A stretch of 64,000 nt of DNA from Sphingomonas psychrotolerans (GCF_002796605.1 NZ_CP024923.1:930001-994000), one strand, 5' to 3'. Positions 26,004-35,123 are shown, counted from the stretch's first letter. Notes: generated from the sequence alone by a model not told the origin. Numbers and translations: made by a program.

Positions 26004-27016
26004 GCAACATGGATGAAACCAGATTGGGCGAATGGCTTGCGGGCAACGTCACGGGGTTTGCCGGGCCGTTCGCCATCGAGAAGTTCGCAGGCGGACAGAG
26101 CAATCCTACCTATCGCATTGATGCAGCCAGCGGATCCTATGTACTGCGGCGCAAACCCTTTGGGCCGATATTGCCCTCTGCGCATGCCGTTGAGCGCGAG
26201 CATCAGCTAATCGCGGCGCTGTATCCGGCCGGCTTTCCGGTCGCGCGGCCTTACGGGCTGTGCGAGGATGCGGGGGTGCTCGGCGCGCCCTTCTACATCA
26301 TGGAAATGGTCGAGGGGCGGACCTTCTGGGACGGAGCGCTGCCCGGCATGGCGCCGGGCGAGCGGACCGCGGTGTACGAGGCGATCGTCGATACGCTCGC
26401 GGCGCTGCATTCGGTGGATTATGCGGGCGTCGGCCTCGGCGAATATGGCAAGCCAGGCAATTATTTCGAGCGGCAGGTGGCGCGCTGGTCGAAGCAATAC
26501 CGAATGAGCCAGACCGACGACATGCCCGAGGTCGAGAAATTGATCGAATGGCTACCGAGGACGGTGCCGGCGCAGACGCGGACTGCAATCGTCCATGGCG
26601 ATTTTCGCATCGACAACATGATCTTCGCACCCGCCGAACCGCGGATATTGGCGGTGCTCGACTGGGAGCTGTCGACGCTCGGCGATCCGCTGGCGGATTT
26701 CTCCTATTTCCTGATGAGCTGGGTGACTGCGCCCGAAGGGCGTTCGGGGGTGCAGGGTCTGACCGGTCCGGAGAGGGGGATTCCGACGATCGAGGCAATG
26801 GTCGAGCGCTATTGCGCGGCGACGGGGCGTGAGGGCTTGCCCGACCTCAACTGGTATTTCGCGTACAATCTGTTTCGGCTCACCGGGATCGTTCAGGGGA
26901 TCAAGAAGCGGATCATCGATGGCACGGCGTCGAGCGCGCAGGCGGCGGAGACGGTGAAGCGGTTGCCTGGGCTGGCGGCGTCGGCTTGGCATTTCGCGCG
27001 CGAGGCGGGAGCCTAG
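26000..27016 (+). CDS. ACAD11-type acyl-CoA kinase (APH-fold phosphotransferase)
   Basis: 338 residues. APH/choline-kinase fold with the catalytic HGDFRIDN (199-206) and metal-binding DWELSTLGDP (221-230). The N-terminal GGQSNPTYRI nucleotide loop, YVLRRKPFGPILPSAHAVER and the DWELSTLGDP block resemble the kinase half of animal ACAD10/11 rather than drug-resistance enzymes. The relatives phosphorylate the 4-hydroxyl of 4-hydroxyacyl-CoA; LvaA of the Pseudomonas levulinate pathway does this as a separate protein. The ATG overlaps the alcohol dehydrogenase stop. No antibiotic role is suggested. Confidence 0.88.
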   Translation: MSNMDETRLGEWLAGNVTGFAGPFAIEKFAGGQSNPTYRIDAASGSYVLRRKPFGPILPSAHAVEREHQLIAALYPAGFPVARPYGLCEDAGVLGAPFYIMEMVEGRTFWDGALPGMAPGERTAVYEAIVDTLAALHSVDYAGVGLGEYGKPGNYFERQVARWSKQYRMSQTDDMPEVEKLIEWLPRTVPAQTRTAIVHGDFRIDNMIFAPAEPRILAVLDWELSTLGDPLADFSYFLMSWVTAPEGRSGVQGLTGPERGIPTIEAMVERYCAATGREGLPDLNWYFAYNLFRLTGIVQGIKKRIIDGTASSAQAAETVKRLPGLAASAWHFAREAGA

Positions 27017-27017
27017 C

Positions 27018-27093
27018 CGTCATCCCGGCGCAAGCCGGGATCTCAGGCGATGGCAGGATACGGCACGAGATCCCGGCTTTCGCCGGGACGACG
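27018..27093. repeat. Paired palindromic repeat (CCCGGC family)
   Basis: Left arm CGTCATCCCGGCGCAAGCC and right arm GATCCCGGCTTTCGCCGGGA, ending GACGACGG, filling the kinase-SDR gap. Nearly identical in layout to 27879-27958. Confidence 0.9.
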
Positions 27094-27103
27094 GGAGCAG
27101 GAA

Positions 27104-27871
27104 ATGCAGGATCTGTTCGACCTTACCGGCAAGGTGGCGATCGTCACTGGATCTACGCGCGGGATCGGACGCGCCTCGGCCGAGGCGCTCACCGCGCATG
27201 GCGCGAAGGTGGTGATCTCGAGCCGCAAGCAGGAGGCGTGCGATGAAGTTGCCGCTGCGCTCAATGCGCAGTTCGGGGAAGATACTGCGCTGGGGGTTGC
27301 GGCGAGCATCTCTGACAAGGCGGCGCTCGAACATCTTGTCGACGAAACCCGGCGCGTGTTCGGAAGGATCGACGTTCTCGTCTGCAACGCGGCGTCGAAC
27401 CCCTATTACGGACCGCTCGAAGGGATTGCCGATGAGCAGTTTCGCAAGATCCTCGACAACAATATCCTGTCCAACCACTGGCTGATCCAGATGGTCGCGC
27501 CCGAGATGCGCGCGCGGAAAGAGGGATCGATCATCATCGTCTCGTCGATCGGAGGATTGCGCGGATCGCCGGTGATCGGGGCTTACAACGTCTCCAAGGC
27601 GGCGGATTTCCAGCTGGCGCGCAACTACGCCGTCGAGTTCGGCCCGGACAATGTCCGGGTCAATTGCATCGCGCCGGGATTGATCAGAACCGATTTCGCA
27701 CGAGCGCTTTGGGAGGATCCCGAGCGGATCAAGGTCACCAACGCGACCACGCCGCTGCGCCGCATCGGCGAGCCGGAGGAGATTGCCGGGGCGGTGGTCT
27801 ATCTGGCGAGCAAGGCAAGTGCGTTCATGACCGGGCAGGCGATGGTGATCGACGGCGGCGTGACGATCTAG
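27104..27871 (+). CDS. SDR-family oxidoreductase
   Basis: 255 residues, classical short-chain dehydrogenase. Cofactor site TGSTRGIGRA, NAA motif (LVCNAASNPYYG), catalytic Ser in IIVSSIGGLRG, and YNVSK with the catalytic Tyr and Lys. C-terminal APGLIRTDFAR and SAFMTGQAMVIDGGV. Probably acts on a hydroxyacyl or keto intermediate in the same pathway as the upstream kinase and dehydrogenase; one SDR (LvaD) is part of the Pseudomonas levulinate cluster. ATG 27104 follows GGGAGCAGG; the upstream frame lies inside the repeat. Confidence 0.88.
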   Translation: MQDLFDLTGKVAIVTGSTRGIGRASAEALTAHGAKVVISSRKQEACDEVAAALNAQFGEDTALGVAASISDKAALEHLVDETRRVFGRIDVLVCNAASNPYYGPLEGIADEQFRKILDNNILSNHWLIQMVAPEMRARKEGSIIIVSSIGGLRGSPVIGAYNVSKAADFQLARNYAVEFGPDNVRVNCIAPGLIRTDFARALWEDPERIKVTNATTPLRRIGEPEEIAGAVVYLASKASAFMTGQAMVIDGGVTI

Positions 27872-27878
27872 GTCTAGC

Positions 27879-27958
27879 CGCCACCCCGGCGAAAGCCGGG
27901 GTCTCAGGTGGTGGTGCCGTGCGCGCGGCACGAGATCCCGGCTTTCGCCGGGATGACG
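27879..27958. repeat. Paired palindromic repeat (CCCGGC family)
   Basis: Left arm CGCCACCCCGGCGAAAGCC and right arm GATCCCGGCTTTCGCCGGGA, ending ATGACGA, between the two SDR genes. Confidence 0.9.
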
Positions 27959-27968
27959 AGGAGGGAAT

Positions 27969-28754
27969 ATGCGGTTCAAGGACAAGGTCGTCATCGTCAC
28001 CGGCGCAGGGTCGGGGATCGGGCGCGCTACTGCGCGGCTGTTCGCCGAGGAAGGCGCGATGGTCGTAGCCGCCGACCTGCGCGGGGCCGTGGTCGAAACC
28101 GTCGCCGGGCAGGACAACATGCTGGCGGTGCAGATGGATGCCGGCGCGGAAGGGGATGTCGAGCGGCTCGTCGCCACGGCCTGCGAACGCTTTGGCGGGA
28201 TCGATGTGTTTTACGCCAATGCCGGGATTTCGGGCGGCGCCTCGGGGATCTTCGATTCCACCGCCGAGCTGTGGACCGAAGTGCTGCGCGTCAACCTGAT
28301 CGGGCCGGCACTGGCGATCAAGCATGCCGGGCCGAGGATCGTCGAGCGGGGTGGGGGCGCGATCCTGTGCACCGCGAGCGTGGCCGGGCTACGCTCGGGC
28401 GCGGGCGGGCCGGCATATTCGGCGAGCAAGGCAGGCGTAATCAACCTCGTCCAGACCGCCGCGCAGCAGCTCGCGACTTCGAACGTGCGAGTCAACGCGA
28501 TCTGCCCGGGGCTGATCGAGACCGGGATGACGGTGCGCGCATTCGAATATGCGCGCGAAGTGGGCAAGGAGGACAAGCTCGGCCGGCTCAACCCGCTGCG
28601 CCGCGCCGGCGCGCCCGAGGAGATCGCGCGGGTGGCGCTGTTCCTTGCCAGCGACGAGGCCAGCTATGTCAACGGTCAGGCATGGGTGGTTGATGGCGGG
28701 CTGTCATCGAGCCATCCCGTGACGCGGCAGGAATTCGGCAAGCCGGCTTTCTAG
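27969..28754 (+). CDS. SDR-family oxidoreductase
   Basis: 261 residues. Cofactor site [13 protein letters not shown] motif in YANAGISGG, catalytic Ser in [11 protein letters not shown] and active-site YSASK. It ends [21 protein letters not shown] second SDR in the same rightward cluster, with its own GAGGG site at 27960-27964. Substrate unknown. Its stop codon lies in a perfect 20-bp palindrome shared with the convergent PhzF gene. Confidence 0.88.
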   Translation: MRFKDKVVIVTGAGSGIGRATARLFAEEGAMVVAADLRGAVVETVAGQDNMLAVQMDAGAEGDVERLVATACERFGGIDVFYANAGISGGASGIFDSTAELWTEVLRVNLIGPALAIKHAGPRIVERGGGAILCTASVAGLRSGAGGPAYSASKAGVINLVQTAAQQLATSNVRVNAICPGLIETGMTVRAFEYAREVGKEDKLGRLNPLRRAGAPEEIARVALFLASDEASYVNGQAWVVDGGLSSSHPVTRQEFGKPAF

Positions 28755-28770
28755 CAAGCCGGCTTGCTAG
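28751..28770. terminator. Palindrome spanning two convergent stop codons
   Basis: CTAGCAAGCCGGCTTGCTAG is a perfect 20-bp palindrome. The SDR stop (TAG, 28752-28754) is in its left arm and the PhzF stop (CTA, 28767-28769) in its right arm. GCAAGCCGGCTT also occurs at 28738-28749 just upstream. It could act as a bidirectional 3' end hairpin; no T-tract is present. Confidence 0.5.
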
Positions 28771-29660
28771 AGCGCCGCCTCGCCGCGCAGCACCGGCACG
28801 CAGTTTCCGCCGACGCTGGCGCGGATGCCGTCCGCCGTGCGCCAGGCGCGAACGCCGAGGTTGCTGGGGCGGCCCATCTCGACACCTTGGGTGACTTCGA
28901 AACGCGCCTCGGTCTGTTCGCCGAGCGAGAGCAGCAGCGCGCCGAGCGCGGCATTGGCGCTGCCGGTCGCCGGGTCCTCCCAGGTGCCCGACAGCGGCGA
29001 GAACATGCGCGCGCGGATACGGTTGTCGGTGCGCGCGTAGAGGAAAATCGACAATCGGTCGCCGGCGCCGAGATGCTCCTCGGCGACGCGGCGATAGATG
29101 GCGAGATCGGGAAGTGCGCGGGACAGCGCCTCGGCGGTCACTTCTACCAATACGAAATCGACGCCTACGCTTGCGCGGGTGGGGAGGTGCGCGCTGCTCA
29201 CCAGGTCGGCGGGGGCGAGGCCGATGCACGGGGCGATCGCCTCGGCGGGGAGAGTGCCGAGGATCTGGAGCGGCTGCGGCGCGTCAATCTCGGCACCGAT
29301 CGGGCGGCCTTCGGCATCGCGTTCGATGTGGATTTCGACGAGACCGGCGAGTTCCTCGAAGCGAAGGACGTCGCCCGCGTCCGGACGAAGGCCGGCGAGG
29401 ACATAGCCGGTGCCGACATTGGGGTGGCCGGCGAAGGGCATCTCGGCGGTGCGATGAAAGATGCGCACACGCGCGGTGTTGGCCGGGTTGGCGGGCGGGA
29501 GGACGAAGGTCGTCTCGCTATAGTTCATTTCGGCGGCGAGCGATTGCATCTCGGCGTCGTTCAGTCCCTGCGCGTCGGTGAACACCGCGAGCGGGTTGCC
29601 GCCAAAGCGGGTGTCGGTGAACACGTCGAGGGTGACGTACGGGTAGCGGCGCGTTTCCAT
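28767..29660 (-). CDS. PhzF-family isomerase/epimerase
   Basis: 297 residues, normal for PhzF, a diaminopimelate-epimerase-like fold. Visible features are TLDVFTDTRFGGNPLAVF at the N-terminus, the catalytic Glu in AAEMNYSETTFVLPP, FAGHPNVGTGYVL, and SGTWEDPATGSANAALGALL in the C-terminal half. Only a few members make phenazines; most, including this lone copy without phzA/B/D/E/G, have unknown substrates. It is leftward, 16 bases after tesB, and may be the last gene of the ACAD-tesB operon. Confidence 0.88.
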   Translation of the reverse strand: METRRYPYVTLDVFTDTRFGGNPLAVFTDAQGLNDAEMQSLAAEMNYSETTFVLPPANPANTARVRIFHRTAEMPFAGHPNVGTGYVLAGLRPDAGDVLRFEELAGLVEIHIERDAEGRPIGAEIDAPQPLQILGTLPAEAIAPCIGLAPADLVSSAHLPTRASVGVDFVLVEVTAEALSRALPDLAIYRRVAEEHLGAGDRLSIFLYARTDNRIRARMFSPLSGTWEDPATGSANAALGALLLSLGEQTEARFEVTQGVEMGRPSNLGVRAWRTADGIRASVGGNCVPVLRGEAAL

Positions 29661-29676
29661 GCCCGCTCTCTAGCAT

Positions 29677-30561
29677 TTATGAGCGGTCGTTGCGCAAGCG
29701 GATCAGCCCCTCCTGCGCGACGCTGACGACCAGCCGGCCGTCGCGTGCGTAAATCTTGCCGCGGTTGAACCCGCGCGAATGGCCGGCCCAAGGGCTGTCG
29801 GTGGTGTAGAGCAGCCATTCGTCGAAACGGAACGGTTCGTGCAGCCAGATCGCGTGGTCGAGGCTCGCAGTCTGGACGTCGCCGGTCATCCAGCTGACTC
29901 CGTGGGGGAGCAGACAGGTGCCGAGCAGGGTCATGTCGCTGGCGTAGGCGAGCATCGCGCGGTGGAGCGCGAGATCGTCGGGGAGCGGCGCGACGACGCG
30001 GAACCAGCTGTGCTGGGCGGGTTCGATCTTGTCGGGCGCGAACCAATTGCGCGGATTGACCGGGCGGATCTCGATCGGACGGGCACGCAGGAAGAAACGG
30101 CGAAATTTCTCGGGAACCTGATCGCGGATCTGCTCGCGCAGTTCGCGTTCGGATTGGAGCGAATCCGGATCGGGGACGTCGGGCATCGCGTCCTGGTGGT
30201 GGAGACCTTCGGCGGGCAGCTGGAACGACGCCGTCATGTTGAGGATCGGCTGGCCCTTTTGCATCGCTATGACCCGGCGATTGGCGAAGCTGCGGCCCTC
30301 GAAATCGCGGACGACGCGGAAGATGATCGGGTGGTTCTCGTCGCCGGGACGCATGAAATAGGCGTGGAGCGAGTGCGCGGTCTTGTCGCCGTCCACCGAG
30401 CGCTGCGCGGCCTGGAGCGCCTGCGCGATGACCTGCCCGCCGAAGACACGGCCGACGCCGCCGGGGAGGCGGGGGCCGCGATAGAGATCGGTGTCGATCT
30501 CCTCGACGTCGAGGAGGGTGGTGAGCTGGGCCACGAGCTCGGCGGGGGTGGGTTCAGGCAT
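29677..30561 (-). CDS. tesB: Acyl-CoA thioesterase II
   Basis: 294 residues, double hot-dog TesB. Features: GRVFGGQVIAQALQAAQRSV, HSLHAYFMRPGDENHPIIF, ASFQLPAEGLHHQ, ASDMTLLGTCLLPHG and SLDHAIWLHEPFRFDEWLLY. Hydrolyses medium- and long-chain acyl-CoA. The ATG shares its A with the stop of the upstream acyl-CoA dehydrogenase gene (TGATG), so translation is coupled; a TTG one codon earlier is unlikely. With the two acyl-CoA dehydrogenases and the FadJ-type gene it forms a leftward beta-oxidation operon. Confidence 0.93.
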   Translation of the reverse strand: MPEPTPAELVAQLTTLLDVEEIDTDLYRGPRLPGGVGRVFGGQVIAQALQAAQRSVDGDKTAHSLHAYFMRPGDENHPIIFRVVRDFEGRSFANRRVIAMQKGQPILNMTASFQLPAEGLHHQDAMPDVPDPDSLQSERELREQIRDQVPEKFRRFFLRARPIEIRPVNPRNWFAPDKIEPAQHSWFRVVAPLPDDLALHRAMLAYASDMTLLGTCLLPHGVSWMTGDVQTASLDHAIWLHEPFRFDEWLLYTTDSPWAGHSRGFNRGKIYARDGRLVVSVAQEGLIRLRNDRS

Positions 30562-31670
30562 CAATAGCCCGCCGCCTGTGCCAGCGCGTCGGCGTGGAAA
30601 TTGGTATCACCGAACAGCTCGGCGAGGACGCGGGCGCGCTTCATGTAGAAGCCGATATCATATTCGTCGGTCATGCCGATGCCGCCATGCATCTGGATGC
30701 CTTCCTGCACTGCGAGACTGGTGGCGAGGCCGGTCATTGCCTTGGCGACCGACACGGCGTTGGCGGCGCGCTCGTCGCCAGCGTCGAGCAATTGCTGCGC
30801 CTTGAGAACCGCGGCGCGGGCGACTTCCATTTCGCTATAGAGGTGCGCGGCGCGATGTTGGAGCGCCTGGAAGCTGCCGATGACCTGACCGAACTGCTTG
30901 CGTTCCTTGAGATAGGCGATTGTCATGTCCATCGCGCCGCCGCCGACGCCGAGCAATTCGGCCGAAGCGCCGGTACGGCCGGCCGAAAGCAGGCGGGCGA
31001 GGTGGCCGTCGCCCTGATCGACTTCGCCGACCACTGCGTCGGCATCGACTTCGACACCGTCGAAGCTGAGCCGTGCCGCGAGGCTGGAATCGGCGAGGCG
31101 CTGCGGATCGGCGGTGAGTCCCTTTGCGTCGGTGGGAACGGCGAACAGCGTGGTGCCGTGATCGGTCGCGGCGGCCACGAGCAACAGATCGGCGACATGG
31201 CCGTGCGCGACGAATTGCTTGGCGCCGGTGAGGCGGAAGCCGTTGCCCGCGCGCTCGGCCTTCATCGCGATCTTGCCGTCATGCTTGCCGCGCTCGTCGA
31301 TCGCGACCGCGACGACGGTCTCGCCGGCGAGGATGCCGGGGAACCAGCGCACGGCGTGCGGGCTGCCCTTGAGCGCTTCGACCGCGGCGACGGCGGTGGT
31401 GAGGAACGGCGAGGGCGAGAGATTGCGGCCGATCTCCTCGAGCACCACCCCTGCCTCGACATGGCCGAGGCCGAGGCCGTTATCGGCTTCGGGGATCAGG
31501 ATGCCGGTGAGGCCGAGTTCGGCAAACTGCTTCCACAGCTCGCGCGAAAAGCCGGTGGCGTCGTTGGCGTCGCGAAGGGAGCGCATATGGCTGATAGGCG
31601 CGTGTTCGGCGACGAAATCGCGCGCGGTGTCGCGGAGCATTTGCTGTTCGTCAGTGAGGTAGAGGGGCAT
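30561..31670 (-). CDS. Acyl-CoA dehydrogenase, small subunit type
   Basis: 369 residues. MPLYLTDEQQMLRDTARDFV at the N-terminus, TGILIPEADNGLGLGHVEAG, RKQFGQVIGSFQALQHRAAH, and MHGGIGMTDEYDIGFYMKRA at the C-terminus. Paralog of the gene at 17411 and, like it, next to a larger partner (31759), so a two-subunit dehydrogenase is likely. The frame is open upstream to 31934, but family similarity starts at 31670. Coupled to tesB through TGATG. Confidence 0.9.
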   Translation of the reverse strand: MPLYLTDEQQMLRDTARDFVAEHAPISHMRSLRDANDATGFSRELWKQFAELGLTGILIPEADNGLGLGHVEAGVVLEEIGRNLSPSPFLTTAVAAVEALKGSPHAVRWFPGILAGETVVAVAIDERGKHDGKIAMKAERAGNGFRLTGAKQFVAHGHVADLLLVAAATDHGTTLFAVPTDAKGLTADPQRLADSSLAARLSFDGVEVDADAVVGEVDQGDGHLARLLSAGRTGASAELLGVGGGAMDMTIAYLKERKQFGQVIGSFQALQHRAAHLYSEMEVARAAVLKAQQLLDAGDERAANAVSVAKAMTGLATSLAVQEGIQMHGGIGMTDEYDIGFYMKRARVLAELFGDTNFHADALAQAAGY

Positions 31671-31684
31671 TGCTTCTGCCTTGT

Positions 31685-31757
31685 GTTCCTGCGGAAACAG
31701 GAACCCAAGGTTCCATGCGATCCGCTCGTGGCTCTGGGCTCCTGCTTTCGCTGGAGC
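31685..31757. repeat. Paired palindromic repeat (CCTGCGAAAGCAGG family)
   Basis: Left arm GTTCCTGCGGAAACAGGAAC and right arm GCTCCTGCTTTCGCTGGAGC, less well conserved than the other two copies, between the small and large acyl-CoA dehydrogenase genes. Confidence 0.8.
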
Positions 31758-31758
31758 A

Positions 31759-32916
31759 TTAGGAAGGTAGGTCGAGGATCCGCTTGGCGATGATGTTGAG
31801 CTGGATCTCGCTGGTGCCGCCCTCGATCGAATTGGCCTTGGTGCGCAGCCATGCGCGGGGTGCGGCGCCGTGGTTCGAAGCCTCGCTCTCCCATTCGAGC
31901 GTGTCGGAGCCGCCGGCAGCCATGAGCAGCTCATGGCGCGCCTTGTTCAGCTCGGTACCGTAATATTTCATCATCGAGGGCTGGGCAGGGTGCGCCCGGC
32001 CTGCTTTGAGTTCGTCGATGAAGCGTTCGGACATCGCCGAAAATGCCTTCGAGCGCACTTCGAAGAGCGCTATCTGGGCGCGGAGGATCGGATCGACGCC
32101 GCGGCGAGCGCTCTCGATCAACGGGTCCTCGCCGCGGCTGGCAAGGCCCATCCCGGAGATCATCTCGCGCTCGTGGCCGAGCAGATATTTGGCGACGTCC
32201 CAGCCCTTGTTCTCGTCATGGACGCGATTGGCCTTGGGGACCTTCACATTGTCGAAGAAGGTCTCGCAAAAGGGCGAATTGCCGCTGATCAGCAGGATCG
32301 GCTTTGTGCTGACGCCTTCGCTGGCCATGTCGAACAGGACGAAGCTGATGCCGCCCTGCTTGCTGGTCTTGTCGGTACGGACGAGGCAGAAGATCCAGTC
32401 GGCCTGATCGGCGTAGCTGGTCCACACCTTCTGGCCGTTGACGATATAATGATCGCCAGCATCCTCGGCGCTGGCCTGGAGGCCGGCGAGGTCCGAGCCG
32501 GCATTGGGCTCGCTATAGCCCTGGCACCAGCGCATCTCGCCGCGCGCGATCCTGGGCAAATGCTCAAGCTTCTGCGCCTCGGTGCCGTACTTCAGCAGCG
32601 CCGGGCCGAGCATCGAGATGCCGAAGCTGTTGAGCGGATTACGGCATTTGAGCCGCGCCATTTCCTCGCGGAGGATCTTGGTCTCGGCAGGGCTGAGGCC
32701 GCCGCCGCCATATTCGCTGGGCCAATCGGGGACGGTCCAGCCGCGGGCGCCCATGCGATCCATCCAGAGCTTCTGGTCGGGATGCGCGAAGACGGGGTTG
32801 CGGCCGCCCCAGGTCGCGTCCTTCTCGCTGCGCATCGGGGTGCGCATGGCGGGAGGGCAGTTTTCCTCCAGCCAGGCGCGGGTTTCGGCGCGGAAGGTTT
32901 CGAGGTCGATATCCAT
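31759..32916 (-). CDS. Acyl-CoA dehydrogenase, large subunit type
   Basis: 385 residues. GWTVPDWPSEYGGGGLSPAE, WCQGYSEPNAGSDLAGLQAS, VNGQKVWTSYADQADWIFCL, SPFCETFFDNVKVPKANRV and the C-terminal SIEGGTSEIQLNIIAKRILD. Close paralog of the gene at 16099, but here the C-terminal loop keeps Glu (IEGGTSE) where that one has Gly. The small partner follows downstream. ATG 32916 has a GGAG site (32924-32927). Confidence 0.9.
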   Translation of the reverse strand: MDIDLETFRAETRAWLEENCPPAMRTPMRSEKDATWGGRNPVFAHPDQKLWMDRMGARGWTVPDWPSEYGGGGLSPAETKILREEMARLKCRNPLNSFGISMLGPALLKYGTEAQKLEHLPRIARGEMRWCQGYSEPNAGSDLAGLQASAEDAGDHYIVNGQKVWTSYADQADWIFCLVRTDKTSKQGGISFVLFDMASEGVSTKPILLISGNSPFCETFFDNVKVPKANRVHDENKGWDVAKYLLGHEREMISGMGLASRGEDPLIESARRGVDPILRAQIALFEVRSKAFSAMSERFIDELKAGRAHPAQPSMMKYYGTELNKARHELLMAAGGSDTLEWESEASNHGAAPRAWLRTKANSIEGGTSEIQLNIIAKRILDLPS

Positions 32917-32930
32917 CCTGGTTCTCCAAA

Positions 32931-33085
32931 CCCTCTCGCGCCTTCGCGGGAGGAGCGAGACTTGGCAGCTTTGCTGCCTAGTCGCAGCAGTGAGGGTCTT
33001 CTTCTTCTCCTTCTTCTTCGATCGGCCGAGATAGCAGAAGAGGAAGCCCCTCACCCAACCCTCTCCCGCGAAAGCGGGAGAGGGC
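32931..33085. repeat. CCCTCTC/GGGAGAGGG palindromic repeat block
   Basis: Starts CCCTCTCGCGCCTTCGCGGG and ends CTCTCCCGCGAAAGCGGGAG (33061-33080) plus AGGG. The core includes a CTTCTTC tandem run (about 32998-33021) on the plus strand. A third palindrome family, also at 48195-48288 and 57067-57174. It separates the FadJ-type gene from the dehydrogenase gene. Confidence 0.8.
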
Positions 33086-33095
33086 TAGGAAGGCG

Positions 33096-35123
33096 TCACT
33101 TGTTGAACTTCTCGCCCTTCTCCGCTTTCTCGCGGAGCAGGGGCGCGACTTCGAAGCCGTATTTATCGAGGCCGTCGACAATCTTCTTGAGACCCTCGGT
33201 GTCGGCCCAGAACATCGGGCCGCCGCGGTACGGGGGCCAGCCATAGCCGTACACCCAGACCACATCCACGTCCGACGCGCGCTGGGCCATGCCCTCGGCG
33301 AGGATCAGCGCGCCTTCGTTGACCATGGTGTAGAGCGTGCGGACTACGATCTCTTCCTCGGTCACTTCGTGCTGAGGCACGTTCAACTTCTCACGCCATT
33401 CGGCGATCAGTTCGGTGACGCGCGGGCTGTTCGACGGCGTGCGCTTCTCGTCATAATCGTAGAAGCCCGCGCTCTTCTTCTGGCCCCAGCGGCCCTCGGC
33501 GGCGAGCGCGTCGCGGATGTTCTCGATGCGATTGGGATCGCGGTGCCAGCCGATGTCGACGCCGGCGAGGTCTGCCATCTGGAACGGACCCATCGGCATT
33601 CCGAAGGCGACGTGGACCTTGTCGATTTGCTCGGGCGTGGCGCCTTCGAGCAGCATCTTGTTCGCCTCGACCTGGCGCGGCATCAGCATGCGATTGCCGA
33701 TGAAGCCGTAGCAGACGCCGGCGATGACGGCGACTTTCTTGATCTTTTTGCTGAGCGCCATCGCGGTGGCGAGCACGTCGTCGGCCGTCTTCGCGCCGCG
33801 GACGATCTCGAGCAGCTTCATCACGTTGGCGGGCGAGAAAAAGTGCAGGCCGAGCACGTCCTGCGGACGGCTGGTCGCCGCGGCGATCTCGTCGATGTTG
33901 AGATAGGAGGTGTTCGAGGCGAGGATCGCGCCGGGCCTGGCGATCTTGTCGAGCCGCCCGAACACGTCCTTCTTGACGTCCATGCTCTCATAGACCGCTT
34001 CGATGATCAGATCGCACTCGGCGAGGTCGTCGAAATTGAGCGTCGGCTTGAGCAAGCCCATCGCGCCTTCGACCTGCTCGGCGGTCATCCGGCCCTTGGC
34101 GGCGGTCGCCTCGTAATTCTTGCGGATCGTGGCGGTGCCGCGGTCGAGCGCTTCCTGCGCCATCTCGACGATGGTCACCGGCACGCCCGCCGAGAGGAAG
34201 TTCATCGAGATGCCGCCGCCCATCGTGCCGGCGCCGATAACGCCGACCCGCTTGATGTCACGGAGCTGCACGTCCTCGGCGATGCCGTCGATCTTGGTGG
34301 CCTTGCGCTCGGCGAAGAAGATGTGGCGAAGCGCGGCGGATTGGGTGCCCATGATCAGCTTCATGAAGCCCATCCGCTCGGCCTGGACGCCCTCGGCATA
34401 AGGCTTACCGGCGGTCTGCTCGATCAGGTCGATGATTGCCGCGGGGGCTTCGAGGCCGCGGAAGCGCTTCCCATTGGCCTTGCGGAAGGCATCGAACACC
34501 GCGGGATCGACGGTGACCGGGCGCTCCGAAGAGCGCGAGACGGGCTTGCCGATGACTTCCTGCGCGAAGGCGACGGCGTCGGCGAGGAGATTGCCCTCAG
34601 TCGCAAGGCGATCGACGAGACCGGCCGCCTTGGCCTGCTCGGCCGAGATCGGATCTCCCTTGGTCGCCATTTCGAGTGCCGCCTCGACGCCCGCGACGCG
34701 CGGCATGCGCTGGGTGCCGCCAGCGCCGGGGAGGATGCCGAGCTTGACTTCGGGCAAGCCGAACTTCGCCGAGGGAACCGCGATGCGATAATGCGAGGCC
34801 AGCGCGACTTCGCAGCCGCCGCCCAGCGCGGTGCCATGGACCGCGGCGATTACCGGCTTATCAAGCGCCTCGATCTGATCGACCAATACCGGAAGCGAGG
34901 GCTCCTGCATCGCCTTGCCGAATTCGGTGATGTCGGCACCGGCGAAGAAGGTCTTGCCCGCGCAGATGATCACGACCGCCTTGATGCTGTCGTCGCTCTT
35001 CGCTTCCTCGATCCCGGCCTGCAGGCCTTGGCGCACCGCTGCGCCGAGCGCGTTCACCGGCGGATTGTCCGATGTGAGGATCAGGACATCGCCCTGGCGA
35101 GTGGTGGTGATGGGGGAAGTCAT
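33096..35123 (-). CDS. Bifunctional enoyl-CoA hydratase / 3-hydroxyacyl-CoA dehydrogenase
   Basis: 675 residues. The N-terminal crotonase domain (about 1-190) has [17 protein letters not shown] and the oxyanion region [20 protein letters not shown]. The NAD-binding domain has [20 protein letters not shown], the HADH C-terminal domains follow ([43 protein letters not shown]), and the tail holds [14 protein letters not shown]. Layout matches FadJ or the peroxisomal bifunctional enzyme, performing steps two and three of beta-oxidation. ATG 35123 is supported by GGAG seven bases upstream. It is the first gene of the leftward operon running to tesB or phzF. The 238-base gap upstream (35124-35361) holds short CGAAGGCGC and ACGACGCG repeats only. 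Confidence 0.92.
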   Translation of the reverse strand: MTSPITTTRQGDVLILTSDNPPVNALGAAVRQGLQAGIEEAKSDDSIKAVVIICAGKTFFAGADITEFGKAMQEPSLPVLVDQIEALDKPVIAAVHGTALGGGCEVALASHYRIAVPSAKFGLPEVKLGILPGAGGTQRMPRVAGVEAALEMATKGDPISAEQAKAAGLVDRLATEGNLLADAVAFAQEVIGKPVSRSSERPVTVDPAVFDAFRKANGKRFRGLEAPAAIIDLIEQTAGKPYAEGVQAERMGFMKLIMGTQSAALRHIFFAERKATKIDGIAEDVQLRDIKRVGVIGAGTMGGGISMNFLSAGVPVTIVEMAQEALDRGTATIRKNYEATAAKGRMTAEQVEGAMGLLKPTLNFDDLAECDLIIEAVYESMDVKKDVFGRLDKIARPGAILASNTSYLNIDEIAAATSRPQDVLGLHFFSPANVMKLLEIVRGAKTADDVLATAMALSKKIKKVAVIAGVCYGFIGNRMLMPRQVEANKMLLEGATPEQIDKVHVAFGMPMGPFQMADLAGVDIGWHRDPNRIENIRDALAAEGRWGQKKSAGFYDYDEKRTPSNSPRVTELIAEWREKLNVPQHEVTEEEIVVRTLYTMVNEGALILAEGMAQRASDVDVVWVYGYGWPPYRGGPMFWADTEGLKKIVDGLDKYGFEVAPLLREKAEKGEKFNK

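Noticed and set aside
26000..27016. APH-fold protein considered as an aminoglycoside-resistance enzyme
   Set aside because: Its motifs match the ACAD10/11 kinase half and its neighbours are acyl-CoA enzymes.
27018..27093. Paired palindromes considered as a CRISPR array
   Set aside because: Units are single pairs of facing hairpins spread over the window, not direct repeats with unique spacers, and no cas gene is present.
28767..29660. PhzF considered as evidence for phenazine synthesis
   Set aside because: No other phz gene is present, and most PhzF homologs act elsewhere.
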